From an uncultured Veillonellaceae bacterium (GTDB lineage: Bacteria; Bacillota; Negativicutes; Selenomonadales; Selenomonadaceae): a stretch of 42,449 bases of DNA. Shown in pieces: positions 17,487 to 25,066 of the stretch. Both the position numbers and the translations under genes were made by a program. The notes under the pieces are model-generated. The model was given only the letters and a program-made list of their open reading frames with translations. It made no database searches and was not told the DNA's origin. Where the stretch lies: positions 1 through 42,449 of the forward strand of contig CAMFES010000007.1 of assembly GCA_945949525.1 (NCBI GenBank). Reading direction: 5' to 3'. Numbering within the stretch: the stretch's first letter is position 1; each line of letters opens with the position of its first letter.

Positions 17487-18356
17487 GTGGGCTTTTTTAA
17501 GAAACTGGATGAGGCGATGAGGTATGACCCCGGACAAAGGGGGCTTTTGGCTAATGCTCCTGCCAATCCCATGGAAAAATTGCAGGAATCATTGAAGAAT
17601 ATGACAGGCGTTGTTATCCTGACGGGCTTTCCTGTAAGGCTGGGACTGCACAATTTTACCGGCGAAACCGACGGCCCCCTGGGGGCGGCCAATCTGGCCT
17701 TTGCCTTTGAGGCGATCGGTGTACCTGTATGGCTTCTTACAGACGAGGAAGCCTACTGGATAGTGAATGCGGCTCTTACGAAGCGTGGCTGCAGGTGCCG
17801 TCCCCTGATGCTGCCCAGGTATGAGGCAGATGAGTTTATTGCCGCCCAGCTGGATGCCATAAGGCCAAGCCATGTGCTGACCATTGAGCGTCCCGGCAAG
17901 GCCGGTGATGGCCATTACCACAATATGCGGGGCGGTATCATTGACGCCATGTTCGTGGATGCTTCCAGCATTATTGAGGCTGCCAGGCAGCGGGGGATTA
18001 CCACTATTTCCATCGGTGACGGGGGCAACGAAATGGGCATGGGAGCGTTGTCCGAAACTATTGAGAAATATGTGCCTCATGGGGAAGCTATTTGTGCCAG
18101 GGAGGTGGCGGATATTGCCCTTATCAGCGGTGTATCCAACTGGTGGGGCTGGGGCATCAGTGCGGTGCTGTCCAAAATCTATGGTATAAACCTTCTGCCC
18201 AGCAACGAAATGGAGCTGGCCATGCTGCATGAGATGGTGCTGGCAGGCAGCGTGGACGGCTGCACAAAGAAGCCGGAGGAAACGGTGGACAACCTTTCCA
18301 TGGATGTACATCTGGGGGTTTTGGATAACGTCAGGGCTGCTATGCTGGAAAAATAG
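17487..18356 (+). CDS. DUF4392 / D-glutamate cyclase C-terminal-like protein
   Basis: 289-residue protein matching the DUF4392 (D-glutamate cyclase C-terminal) family. Conserved-looking blocks are VVILTGFPVRLG, ETDGPLGAANLA, ERPGKAGDGHYHNMRG, ISIGDGGNEMGMG and GVSNWWGWGISAVL. In DGLUCY this domain is fused behind the DUF1445 domain; here the two are separate adjacent genes. The gap of 62 bases to the preceding gene lacks a terminator. The start was set at GTG 17487 with GAGAGGTG 8 bases upstream; TTG 17469 and GTG 17478 are in frame upstream. A terminator lies about 100 bases downstream, closing the pxp operon. Confidence 0.83.
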   Translation: MGFFKKLDEAMRYDPGQRGLLANAPANPMEKLQESLKNMTGVVILTGFPVRLGLHNFTGETDGPLGAANLAFAFEAIGVPVWLLTDEEAYWIVNAALTKRGCRCRPLMLPRYEADEFIAAQLDAIRPSHVLTIERPGKAGDGHYHNMRGGIIDAMFVDASSIIEAARQRGITTISIGDGGNEMGMGALSETIEKYVPHGEAICAREVADIALISGVSNWWGWGISAVLSKIYGINLLPSNEMELAMLHEMVLAGSVDGCTKKPEETVDNLSMDVHLGVLDNVRAAMLEK

Positions 18357-18396
18357 GCTGCAAGAAATATAGGACGAATAGGTAAAGCCAAGGTTA

Positions 18397-18420
18397 AAGT
18401 TTCGGCGCAGACCGAAATTT
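18397..18420 (+). other. Hairpin downstream of the DUF4392 gene
   Basis: AAGTTTCGG (18397-18405) pairs with CCGAAATTT (18412-18420), one wobble, six-base loop. It is not followed by a T-run, so it is not a terminator by itself. It precedes the true terminator by 35 bases and may protect the 3' end of the transcript. Confidence 0.45.
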
Positions 18421-18454
18421 GCTAGTCTGAAAAACTCGAAAAACTACAAAAAAA

Positions 18455-18488
18455 CGGCACAGGAGGCATTTTCCTGACCGCTTTTTTT
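18455..18488 (+). terminator. Terminator of the pxp operon
   Basis: CGG-CA-CAGGA pairs with TCCTG-A-CCG around a short loop (18455-18480) and is followed by C and seven T (18482-18488). It is about 100 bases after the DUF4392 stop. Confidence 0.75.
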
Positions 18489-18571
18489 GTGGGATATTTT
18501 CAGGCTTTTGATTATTTTTTGTCTATTGGGTGTGGAGTTGAAAATTTAAAGTATTCGTGCAGTGGACTGGT

Positions 18572-18600
18572 TTGACGGTTGTGCTGAAAGAATATAAAAT
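18572..18600 (+). promoter_or_regulatory. Promoter for the AGCS symporter gene
   Basis: TTGACG at 18572-18577, a 17-base spacer and TAAAAT at 18595-18600, in the 320-base gap before the symporter gene. The rest of this gap holds the hairpin and terminator described separately; I see nothing else in it. Confidence 0.6.
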
Positions 18601-18677
18601 ATGTTCACTGCATTTTTATGTATTTCATCTTAGGATGATTTGGTAATTTGGAGAAACTTGTTAGGGGTTGTTATTGT

Positions 18678-20123
18678 ATGGAAAATTTTTCAGTTCTGGT
18701 GAATGAGCTGGATGCTCTGATCTGGAGTATGGCATTGGTCAGCCTGTGTTTGGGAGCAGGCCTGTACCTGTCTGTCCGGCTGGGCTTTCCCCAGGTGCGG
18801 CTGATTGGAGAGATGGTGCGGCTGCTTTTTGGAGACAAGAAAAGCGAGCATGGCATTTCTTCCTTTCAGTCCTTTGCCACCACGGTAGGGGCTAGGGTTG
18901 GCATGGGCAATATTGCCGGTGTGGCTACGGCGATTTTTATCGGCGGGCCTGGTTCTATTTTTTGGATGTGGATGATTACCTTTATCGGGGCGGCTTCTGC
19001 CTTTACGGAGTCGGTGCTGGGACAGGCCTACAAGATAAAAAATTCCAGCGGCGTATTCATGGGTGGACCGGCCTATTATCTGGAGCATGGACTGAAATGC
19101 AAGAATTACGCCCGGCTTTTTGCGGTGCTGGCGGTGATGGGGCCGGGACTGCTTTTGCCCGGCGTGCAGATAAACTCTTTGGTGCTGGTATTTGAGGAAG
19201 CCTTTGCAATAGACCGTACCATTGTAGGCTTCGTTTGCTGTGCTTTGCTGGCCTTTATCATCTTTGGCAGCATCAAGCGCATATCCAAGGTGGCAGAAAT
19301 CCTGACGCCTTTTATGTGTCTTATTTACATGGGCTTTGCGGCTATTATCCTGGGGATGAATTTTGATAAAATTCCTGCTATGCTGCAGATGGTTGTCACC
19401 TCGGCAATAGGTGCTGAGCCTCTGTTTGCCGGTATTATCGGCTCGGCTGTTTCCTGGGGCGTCAAGCGGGGCATTTATTCCAACGAGGCCGGCATGGGCT
19501 GCGGCGCCATCGTTTCCGCGGCGGCAGAAACCTCTCATCCTGCCAAGCAGGGCTTGATTCAAGCCTGCTCCATCTATGTGGACACCCTGCTGATAGGCAC
19601 GGCTACGGCTCTGATTATCATGCTGACGGGCACTTATAATGTGTCTGACGGTCAGGGCGGCATGCTGGTGACAAGCATCGGCGATATTGAGGCGGGTATC
19701 AAGTGGGCGCAGTACGCCCTGATAAACACCTTCGGAGCCTGGAGCGGCAAGGTGCTGGCCATTATTATCGTGCTGTTCGTATTTACTTCCCTGACAGGCT
19801 ACTGCTATCAGGCCGAGGCCAATATCCGCTATCTGTTCAAGCGCAACAATACGGCCCTGAATACAGTGCGGATTATCTTCGTGCTGGCTTCCTTCTTTGG
19901 CTGCCTGGTGAATGCCGATGCTATATGGGCTTTGGGTGACATCGGTTACGGCCTTTTGGGCTGGGCCAATATCATCGCCATTATTTTGATGGCACCAAAG
20001 GCTGTGGCTATTCTTCGGGATTATGAGCAGCAGAAAAAGGCCGGGCGGGACCCTGTCTTTAACCCTGAAAAATTCGGTATTGATGATTATACCGGGGCAT
20101 GGGACAAATACAAAAATCAATAA
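18678..20123 (+). CDS. AGCS family alanine/glycine:cation symporter
   Basis: 481-residue polytopic membrane protein with about eleven membrane segments. Family blocks are visible: FATTVGARVGMGNIAGVATAI near residue 65-85, MGGPAYYLEHGL, and KRGIYSNEAGMGCGAIVSAAAETSHPAKQG near 260-290. AGCS carriers take up L- or D-Ala, Gly and sometimes Gln with Na+ or H+. It stands right after the D-amino-acid/oxoproline genes but has its own promoter, so a link in function is plausible and not proven. The start was set at ATG 18678 (AGGGG about 11 bases upstream); a TTG at 18648 in frame would add ten residues. Confidence 0.92.
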   Translation: MENFSVLVNELDALIWSMALVSLCLGAGLYLSVRLGFPQVRLIGEMVRLLFGDKKSEHGISSFQSFATTVGARVGMGNIAGVATAIFIGGPGSIFWMWMITFIGAASAFTESVLGQAYKIKNSSGVFMGGPAYYLEHGLKCKNYARLFAVLAVMGPGLLLPGVQINSLVLVFEEAFAIDRTIVGFVCCALLAFIIFGSIKRISKVAEILTPFMCLIYMGFAAIILGMNFDKIPAMLQMVVTSAIGAEPLFAGIIGSAVSWGVKRGIYSNEAGMGCGAIVSAAAETSHPAKQGLIQACSIYVDTLLIGTATALIIMLTGTYNVSDGQGGMLVTSIGDIEAGIKWAQYALINTFGAWSGKVLAIIIVLFVFTSLTGYCYQAEANIRYLFKRNNTALNTVRIIFVLASFFGCLVNADAIWALGDIGYGLLGWANIIAIILMAPKAVAILRDYEQQKKAGRDPVFNPEKFGIDDYTGAWDKYKNQ

Positions 20124-20134
20124 GTTTGGCAAGT

Positions 20135-20166
20135 AAAAAGGGCAGTTCCTCATGGGGGAGCTGCCC
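20135..20166 (-). terminator. Shared terminator between convergent genes
   Basis: GGGCAGTTCC (20140-20149) pairs with GGAGCTGCCC (20157-20166), one G-T wobble, seven-base loop. On the minus strand it is followed by five T (the A-run 20135-20139), so it best serves the minus-strand gene ending at 20258. On the + strand the tail TTCT is weak but it may also stop symporter transcripts. Confidence 0.72.
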
Positions 20167-20257
20167 TTCTATCATATAGCTGTCTAATTTTTCAATTTGC
20201 TTTAGTGGTTGATTGAGCCTGAAGCTGGCAAAGCTGGCGGTCAGGCCGAGCTGCTTT

Positions 20258-20830
20258 TTAGAAAAGGGGCAGCATTTCGCTGCTCAGCTCCTTCATGCAC
20301 TTTTTGAATGCTCCCCGCTTGGCACGCAGGTCGCTGGAGAAGGAGTCATCCTCGTTGTTGGATACCTTGCTCTTGAGAATTTTTTCCCTATCAATCAGGA
20401 AGGCATTTATCTGAATGGAGGCGCGGGATTTTTCACCGGACTCCATGAGGGTGATGGCCCAATGCTTTTCTACCACAGGGTCCTTGACAATCATCACCAG
20501 CACCTTGTCAACGCCTAGATATTCAGGCATGGCCAGCAGGTCCTCCTTGGTTGGCTGCTGCTCATCAAGGAAGCCCTTATCCAGCCAGTATTCCTGATAT
20601 TTGCTTTGGATGTCCGCTCCCAGGACAATCTGCCCGGCGTGAGGATTGTTCTTGATAAAATGATTCTCAATCATGGTAAAATACTGGGTGGATTTGAAGT
20701 CATTGCTGCCCATCAGCAGGATGGCTACCCTGTCCCTGCCGTTGCTTCCCTGATTGGCAGCACTGCATACGCCGATAAGCATCATGATGCTTATCGTAAG
20801 GGCGGAAATAAAAATTAGAAACCTCTTCAT
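20258..20830 (-). CDS. Secreted protein of unknown function
   Basis: 190 residues, not assigned to a known function. It begins MKRFLIFISALTISIMML, a clear signal peptide, with a likely signal peptidase I site after VCSA. The mature part has VAILLMGSNDF followed by TMIENHF, an alternating beta/alpha look (LMGS and VLVMIVKDP strands), and a basic C-terminal helix rich in Lys and Arg. No lipobox Cys sits at the right place: the Cys in GVCSA is too close to the cleavage region to be convincing. The start was placed at the second in-frame ATG because GAGGA lies 10 bases upstream of it and would overlap the earlier one. It is the only clearly real, intact gene on the minus strand here. Confidence 0.75.
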   Translation of the reverse strand: MKRFLIFISALTISIMMLIGVCSAANQGSNGRDRVAILLMGSNDFKSTQYFTMIENHFIKNNPHAGQIVLGADIQSKYQEYWLDKGFLDEQQPTKEDLLAMPEYLGVDKVLVMIVKDPVVEKHWAITLMESGEKSRASIQINAFLIDREKILKSKVSNNEDDSFSSDLRAKRGAFKKCMKELSSEMLPLF

Positions 20831-21036
20831 GATGTACATTCCTCATTTCCTAAATAAATATTGTTTACTACCAGCTATATTCGACAAATTGTGCCAAACT
20901 CCTGCCGACAGGTCCGTCTTAGACAGGATTTTTTCCATCATTTCCACATATTATACGCATGAATTGGAATTTTATTACAGGGGAAAGATTTTGCCGGGTG
21001 ACACTTTTTGCCGCTGTAGACATTTCTGACATTTTT

Positions 21037-21064
21037 TGTTACAATTAAGAATCAATCTATGATG
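21037..21064 (+). promoter_or_regulatory. Possible promoter for miaB-mutS-mutL
   Basis: TTGTTA at 21037-21042, a 16-base spacer and TATGAT at 21059-21064, 38 bases before the miaB start. The remaining part of the 260-base gap (20831-21036) contains AT-rich sequence in which I see no further clear signal; it must hold the divergent promoter of the minus-strand secreted-protein gene. Confidence 0.5.
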
Positions 21065-21101
21065 AATTGTATGGAAAATATGTAAAAGGATGATATAAAA
21101 G

Positions 21102-22427
21102 GTGACAGAAAACAAAAAATATGTAAAATTTTTAACCTATGGCTGCCAGATGAATTTCAGTGATGCGGAGCGCATGGAAGGGGAGCTGGCGAGGATTGGC
21201 TATGAACCGACGGAGAGCATGGAGCAGGCGGACCTCATCATGATAAATACCTGCTGTGTGCGGGAGACGGCAGAGGACAAGGTCTACGGCAAGATTGGCG
21301 AAATCAAGGGGTTGAAGCGGAAAAATCCTGATTTGCTGCTGGGCATCACCGGCTGCATGGCCCAGAAGGAAGGGGAAAAGTTAATAAAGCGGGCGCCTCA
21401 TATTGATTTTGTGCTGGGTACCAATAAAATTCATGAGGTGGTCAGCACCGTGCAGAAGCTGGAGGCTGCCGGCGTAAAGCACGTGGTGGACACGGACATC
21501 AAGGAAAGCGAAATGCCGGAGGATGTGGCTATTCATAGAAAGACGGCTCTTTCCGCATGGATTCCTATTATGTACGGCTGCAACAATTTCTGTACCTATT
21601 GTATCGTTCCTTACGTGCGGGGCAGGGAGCGGAGCCGCCTGCCGGAGGATATTGTGAAAGAGGTGCAGGAAGCGGCAGACCAGGGCTTTAAGGAGATTAC
21701 CCTGCTTGGCCAGAATGTGAACTCCTACGGCAAGGACCACGGAAAGGCCAGCTTTGCGGAGCTTCTGGCCATGGTGGACAAGGTGGAGGGGATTGAGAGG
21801 ATACGCTATATGACATCCCATCCCAAGGATTTGAGCGACGAGGTTATTGAAGTCATCAAGAACAGCCGTCACATCTGCAAGCATTTCCATCTGCCTGTGC
21901 AGTATGGCAGCAACAGGATTTTGAAGGCCATGAACCGGGTATATACGGTGGAGGGCTACAAGGAGCTGGTCAAGAAAATCAGGGCAGCTGTGCCGGAGGC
22001 CAGCCTGACTACTGATTTAATCGTAGGCTTTCCGGGGGAAACAGAGGAGGATTTCCAGCAGCTGATGGAATTTTTGGCGGAGATACGTTATGACCAGGCC
22101 TATACATTTATTTACTCAAAACGTTCCGGCACTCCGGCGGCGGAGATGGAAAATCAGGTGGAGGATAGTTGCAAGCATGAGCGTCTGAACAGGCTGATGG
22201 AGCTGCAGAACAGCATCAGTCTGGAAATCAACCGGCAGCTGGTTGGCAGAATACTTGAGGTTATGGTGGAGGGGCCCAGCCAGACGGATGATACTGTCTG
22301 GACAGGACGCACCGATACCAACAAAATTGTGCTATGGAAGCGTGCAGGCTGTGAAAAGCCGGGGGATTTGGTGCAGGTGAAGATACATACTGCCCAGACC
22401 TGGCTGCTCAAAGGCGATTTGCAGTAG
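21102..22427 (+). CDS. miaB: tRNA-2-methylthio-N6-dimethylallyladenosine synthase MiaB
   Basis: 441-residue methylthiotransferase. The N-terminal UPF0004 domain carries the three auxiliary-cluster Cys (YGCQMNFSD, INTCCVRETAED, GITGCMAQ). The radical-SAM core has CxxxCxxC at residues 160, 164 and 167 (GCNNFCTYCIVPYVRGRERSR), and the GRERSR end is MiaB-like. A TRAM domain closes the protein. It adds the 2-methylthio group to i6A37 in tRNA. The start is a GTG at 21102 with AAAGGA about 11 bases upstream. miaB-mutS-mutL order is common in Firmicutes. Confidence 0.95.
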   Translation: MTENKKYVKFLTYGCQMNFSDAERMEGELARIGYEPTESMEQADLIMINTCCVRETAEDKVYGKIGEIKGLKRKNPDLLLGITGCMAQKEGEKLIKRAPHIDFVLGTNKIHEVVSTVQKLEAAGVKHVVDTDIKESEMPEDVAIHRKTALSAWIPIMYGCNNFCTYCIVPYVRGRERSRLPEDIVKEVQEAADQGFKEITLLGQNVNSYGKDHGKASFAELLAMVDKVEGIERIRYMTSHPKDLSDEVIEVIKNSRHICKHFHLPVQYGSNRILKAMNRVYTVEGYKELVKKIRAAVPEASLTTDLIVGFPGETEEDFQQLMEFLAEIRYDQAYTFIYSKRSGTPAAEMENQVEDSCKHERLNRLMELQNSISLEINRQLVGRILEVMVEGPSQTDDTVWTGRTDTNKIVLWKRAGCEKPGDLVQVKIHTAQTWLLKGDLQ

Positions 22428-22459
22428 TTATCCGTAATTGTTAAAGGAGATTTACACTA

Positions 22460-25066
22460 ATGGAACTTACCCCGATGCAGCAGCAGTATATGGAAATAAA
22501 AGCAGCCCATCCCAACGAGATTCTCTTCTTTCGCCTGGGGGATTTCTATGAGATGTTCTTCAAGGATGCGGAGATAGTATCCAGGGAACTGGGGCTTACC
22601 CTGACCAGCCGCAGCGGGGATGTGGATAAAAATCCTATGTGCGGCGTCCCTTATCATGCTTTGGATAGTTATCTGGGCAAGCTGGTGACCAAGGGATACC
22701 GGGTGGCAATTGCCGAGCAGATTGGTGACCCCAAGGCTAAGGGGCTGACCAAGCGGGAGGTGGTGAAGGTTGTCACCCCGGGCACTATCCTTGAGGAAAG
22801 CGTGCTGAAATCTGCCCAGAACAATTATATTGCCCTGGTCTATGAGCAGGATAATCAGATTGTGCTGGCCGGAGCGGATATTTCTACTGGTGAGTGCTTT
22901 TATTGCATATATATGGGGGCTGACCGCCAGCAGGGGCTGTACGACGAGCTGTACCGCATCATGATGCCGGAGCTTTTGGTGCTGGGAGAGCTGTCCTGTC
23001 GCCAGGAGCTGGAGGAGTTTGTTTCCCTCAGGATGGCAAGCTGCCTCTTTACGGATATTGAGGCGCCGGTGAAGAATGTGCAGGAGCTTTTGGTGCAGCA
23101 TTTTGATGTGAACAACCGCCCGGCGGAGCAGCTGGCAGAGGTGGCCGTGGCCACCCTTTTAGGCTATCTCCATGACACGGTGCGGACGGATTTGACCCAT
23201 CTTTCCCAGCTGACCAGACTGGATTATTCGGAAAATCTGGTGGTGGATACCTGTACCCTGCGCAACCTGGAGATTACCCGAAATCTTCGGGATGGCGGCA
23301 AGAAGGATACCCTTCTGGATGTGCTGGATTTTACTCACACGGCCATGGGCACAAGGCTCCTGAAGAAATGGCTGGAATATCCCCTGATGAATATTGGCAA
23401 AATCAATCAGCGGCTGGACAGCGTGGAGGAGCTGGCAGGTGATTTTCTCATGCGTCAGCAGCTACAGGCTGCCTGCAAGAGCATTTATGATTTTGAGCGG
23501 CTTTTAACCCGCATTGAAGTGGGCAGTGCCAATGCCAGGGATTTGGCGGCACTGCGTACCTCCTTTATGGCGCTGCCGGATATTCATGCTGCCCTGAAGG
23601 GAGCCAAGTCAAGACTTTTGCAGAAATGCCGGGAGGGCATCCATCTCTATGAGGATTTTGTGGATTTGCTGCAGCGGTCCATTGTGGATGAGCCGGGCCT
23701 GACCATCCGTGACGGAGGGATTATCCGTGACGGATACAATGAGGAGCTGGACCAGTACAGGCTTATTTCCCGTGACAGCAGGCAGCTTTTGCAGCAGATG
23801 GAGGAGCAGGAGAAGGAAAAGACCGGCATCCGCTTCCTGAAAATCGGCTACAACAAGGTTTTTGGCTATTATATCGAGGTGCGCAACAGCGGCACGGACA
23901 AGGTGCCGCCTCACTATGTACGTAAGCAGACCCTGGCCAATGCGGAGCGTTACATCACGGAGGAGCTGAAGGAATTTGAAACGAAAATCCTGGGAGCCCA
24001 GGAGAAGATTGTTGCCATTGAGTACAATCTCTTTGTGGAAATCCGGGATACCATCAAGGAAAAGCTGGGTGATATTCAGGCTACGGCCAGGGAGATTGCT
24101 TGCCTTGATGTGCTGACGGGGCTGGCGGAGGCGGCGGTAAGCTACAACTATGTACGGCCCAGGCTGGCCAATAACGGCCAGATAGATATCAAGGATGGCA
24201 GGCATCCCCTGGTGGAGCGCATTCTCCAGCGTGATTTGTTTGTGCCTAACGATACGCGGCTGAACCATGAGAATTGCGAGATTATGCTGATTACCGGACC
24301 AAACATGGCAGGCAAGTCCACCTATATGCGGCAGACGGCTCTTTTGGTGCTGATGGCGCAGATTGGCAGCTTTATTCCGGCAAGGGAAGCTGTGATTGCT
24401 CCGGTGGACAGGATTTTTACCCGCATTGGCGCCAGTGATGACCTGGTCAGCGGCCAGAGTACCTTCATGGTGGAGATGAATGAGGTGGCGCAGATTTTGA
24501 AGTATGCCACCAGTGACAGCCTGGTTATCCTGGATGAGATAGGCAGGGGAACCAGCACCTTTGACGGCATGAGCATTGCCAGGGCGGTGATAGAGCATAT
24601 CAGGGAAAAGGTTCATGCCAAGACCTTGTTTGCTACCCACTACCATGAGCTGACTGACCTGGAGGATGACAAAATCAGGAATTTTTGCATCGCTGTCAAG
24701 GAAAAGGGCAAGGATATCACCTTTTTGCGGCGAATTATTGCCGGGGCGGCGGATAAGTCCTACGGCATCCATGTGGCAAGGCTGGCGGGACTGCCCAGGG
24801 CGGTGACAGGCAGGGCGGAAAAAATCCTGGCCGGGCTGGAAAAGGGCGCAGCTGCGTTGCAGTCAGCTGAAATGGTCAAAATAGATGAAACAGCAGAAAT
24901 GACCAGGAATGCCAGGGTGGCAGAAGCGGATATTGGCTCTCTGTTTGCCAGCAGCCTTAGTGATGATTTGCTGAAGCTGGATGTTATGACCATGACGCCG
25001 CTGGAGGCTATGAATGAGCTGTACCGACTGCAGCAGCAGGCGAAGAAGGAGGCTGGTCTGGGATGA
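22460..25066 (+). CDS. mutS: DNA mismatch repair protein MutS
   Basis: 868-residue MutS1. The mismatch-binding Phe-x-Glu is present in GDFYEMFFKDA (residues about 29-39). Connector, core and clamp domains follow, and the C-terminal ATPase has Walker A GPNMAGKST near residues 612-620 and Walker B LVILDEIGRGTSTFDG. It recognises mispairs and recruits MutL, encoded immediately downstream with a 4-base overlap. The ribosome binding site is AAAGGAGAT. Length is normal for the family. Confidence 0.97.
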   Translation: MELTPMQQQYMEIKAAHPNEILFFRLGDFYEMFFKDAEIVSRELGLTLTSRSGDVDKNPMCGVPYHALDSYLGKLVTKGYRVAIAEQIGDPKAKGLTKREVVKVVTPGTILEESVLKSAQNNYIALVYEQDNQIVLAGADISTGECFYCIYMGADRQQGLYDELYRIMMPELLVLGELSCRQELEEFVSLRMASCLFTDIEAPVKNVQELLVQHFDVNNRPAEQLAEVAVATLLGYLHDTVRTDLTHLSQLTRLDYSENLVVDTCTLRNLEITRNLRDGGKKDTLLDVLDFTHTAMGTRLLKKWLEYPLMNIGKINQRLDSVEELAGDFLMRQQLQAACKSIYDFERLLTRIEVGSANARDLAALRTSFMALPDIHAALKGAKSRLLQKCREGIHLYEDFVDLLQRSIVDEPGLTIRDGGIIRDGYNEELDQYRLISRDSRQLLQQMEEQEKEKTGIRFLKIGYNKVFGYYIEVRNSGTDKVPPHYVRKQTLANAERYITEELKEFETKILGAQEKIVAIEYNLFVEIRDTIKEKLGDIQATAREIACLDVLTGLAEAAVSYNYVRPRLANNGQIDIKDGRHPLVERILQRDLFVPNDTRLNHENCEIMLITGPNMAGKSTYMRQTALLVLMAQIGSFIPAREAVIAPVDRIFTRIGASDDLVSGQSTFMVEMNEVAQILKYATSDSLVILDEIGRGTSTFDGMSIARAVIEHIREKVHAKTLFATHYHELTDLEDDKIRNFCIAVKEKGKDITFLRRIIAGAADKSYGIHVARLAGLPRAVTGRAEKILAGLEKGAAALQSAEMVKIDETAEMTRNARVAEADIGSLFASSLSDDLLKLDVMTMTPLEAMNELYRLQQQAKKEAGLG

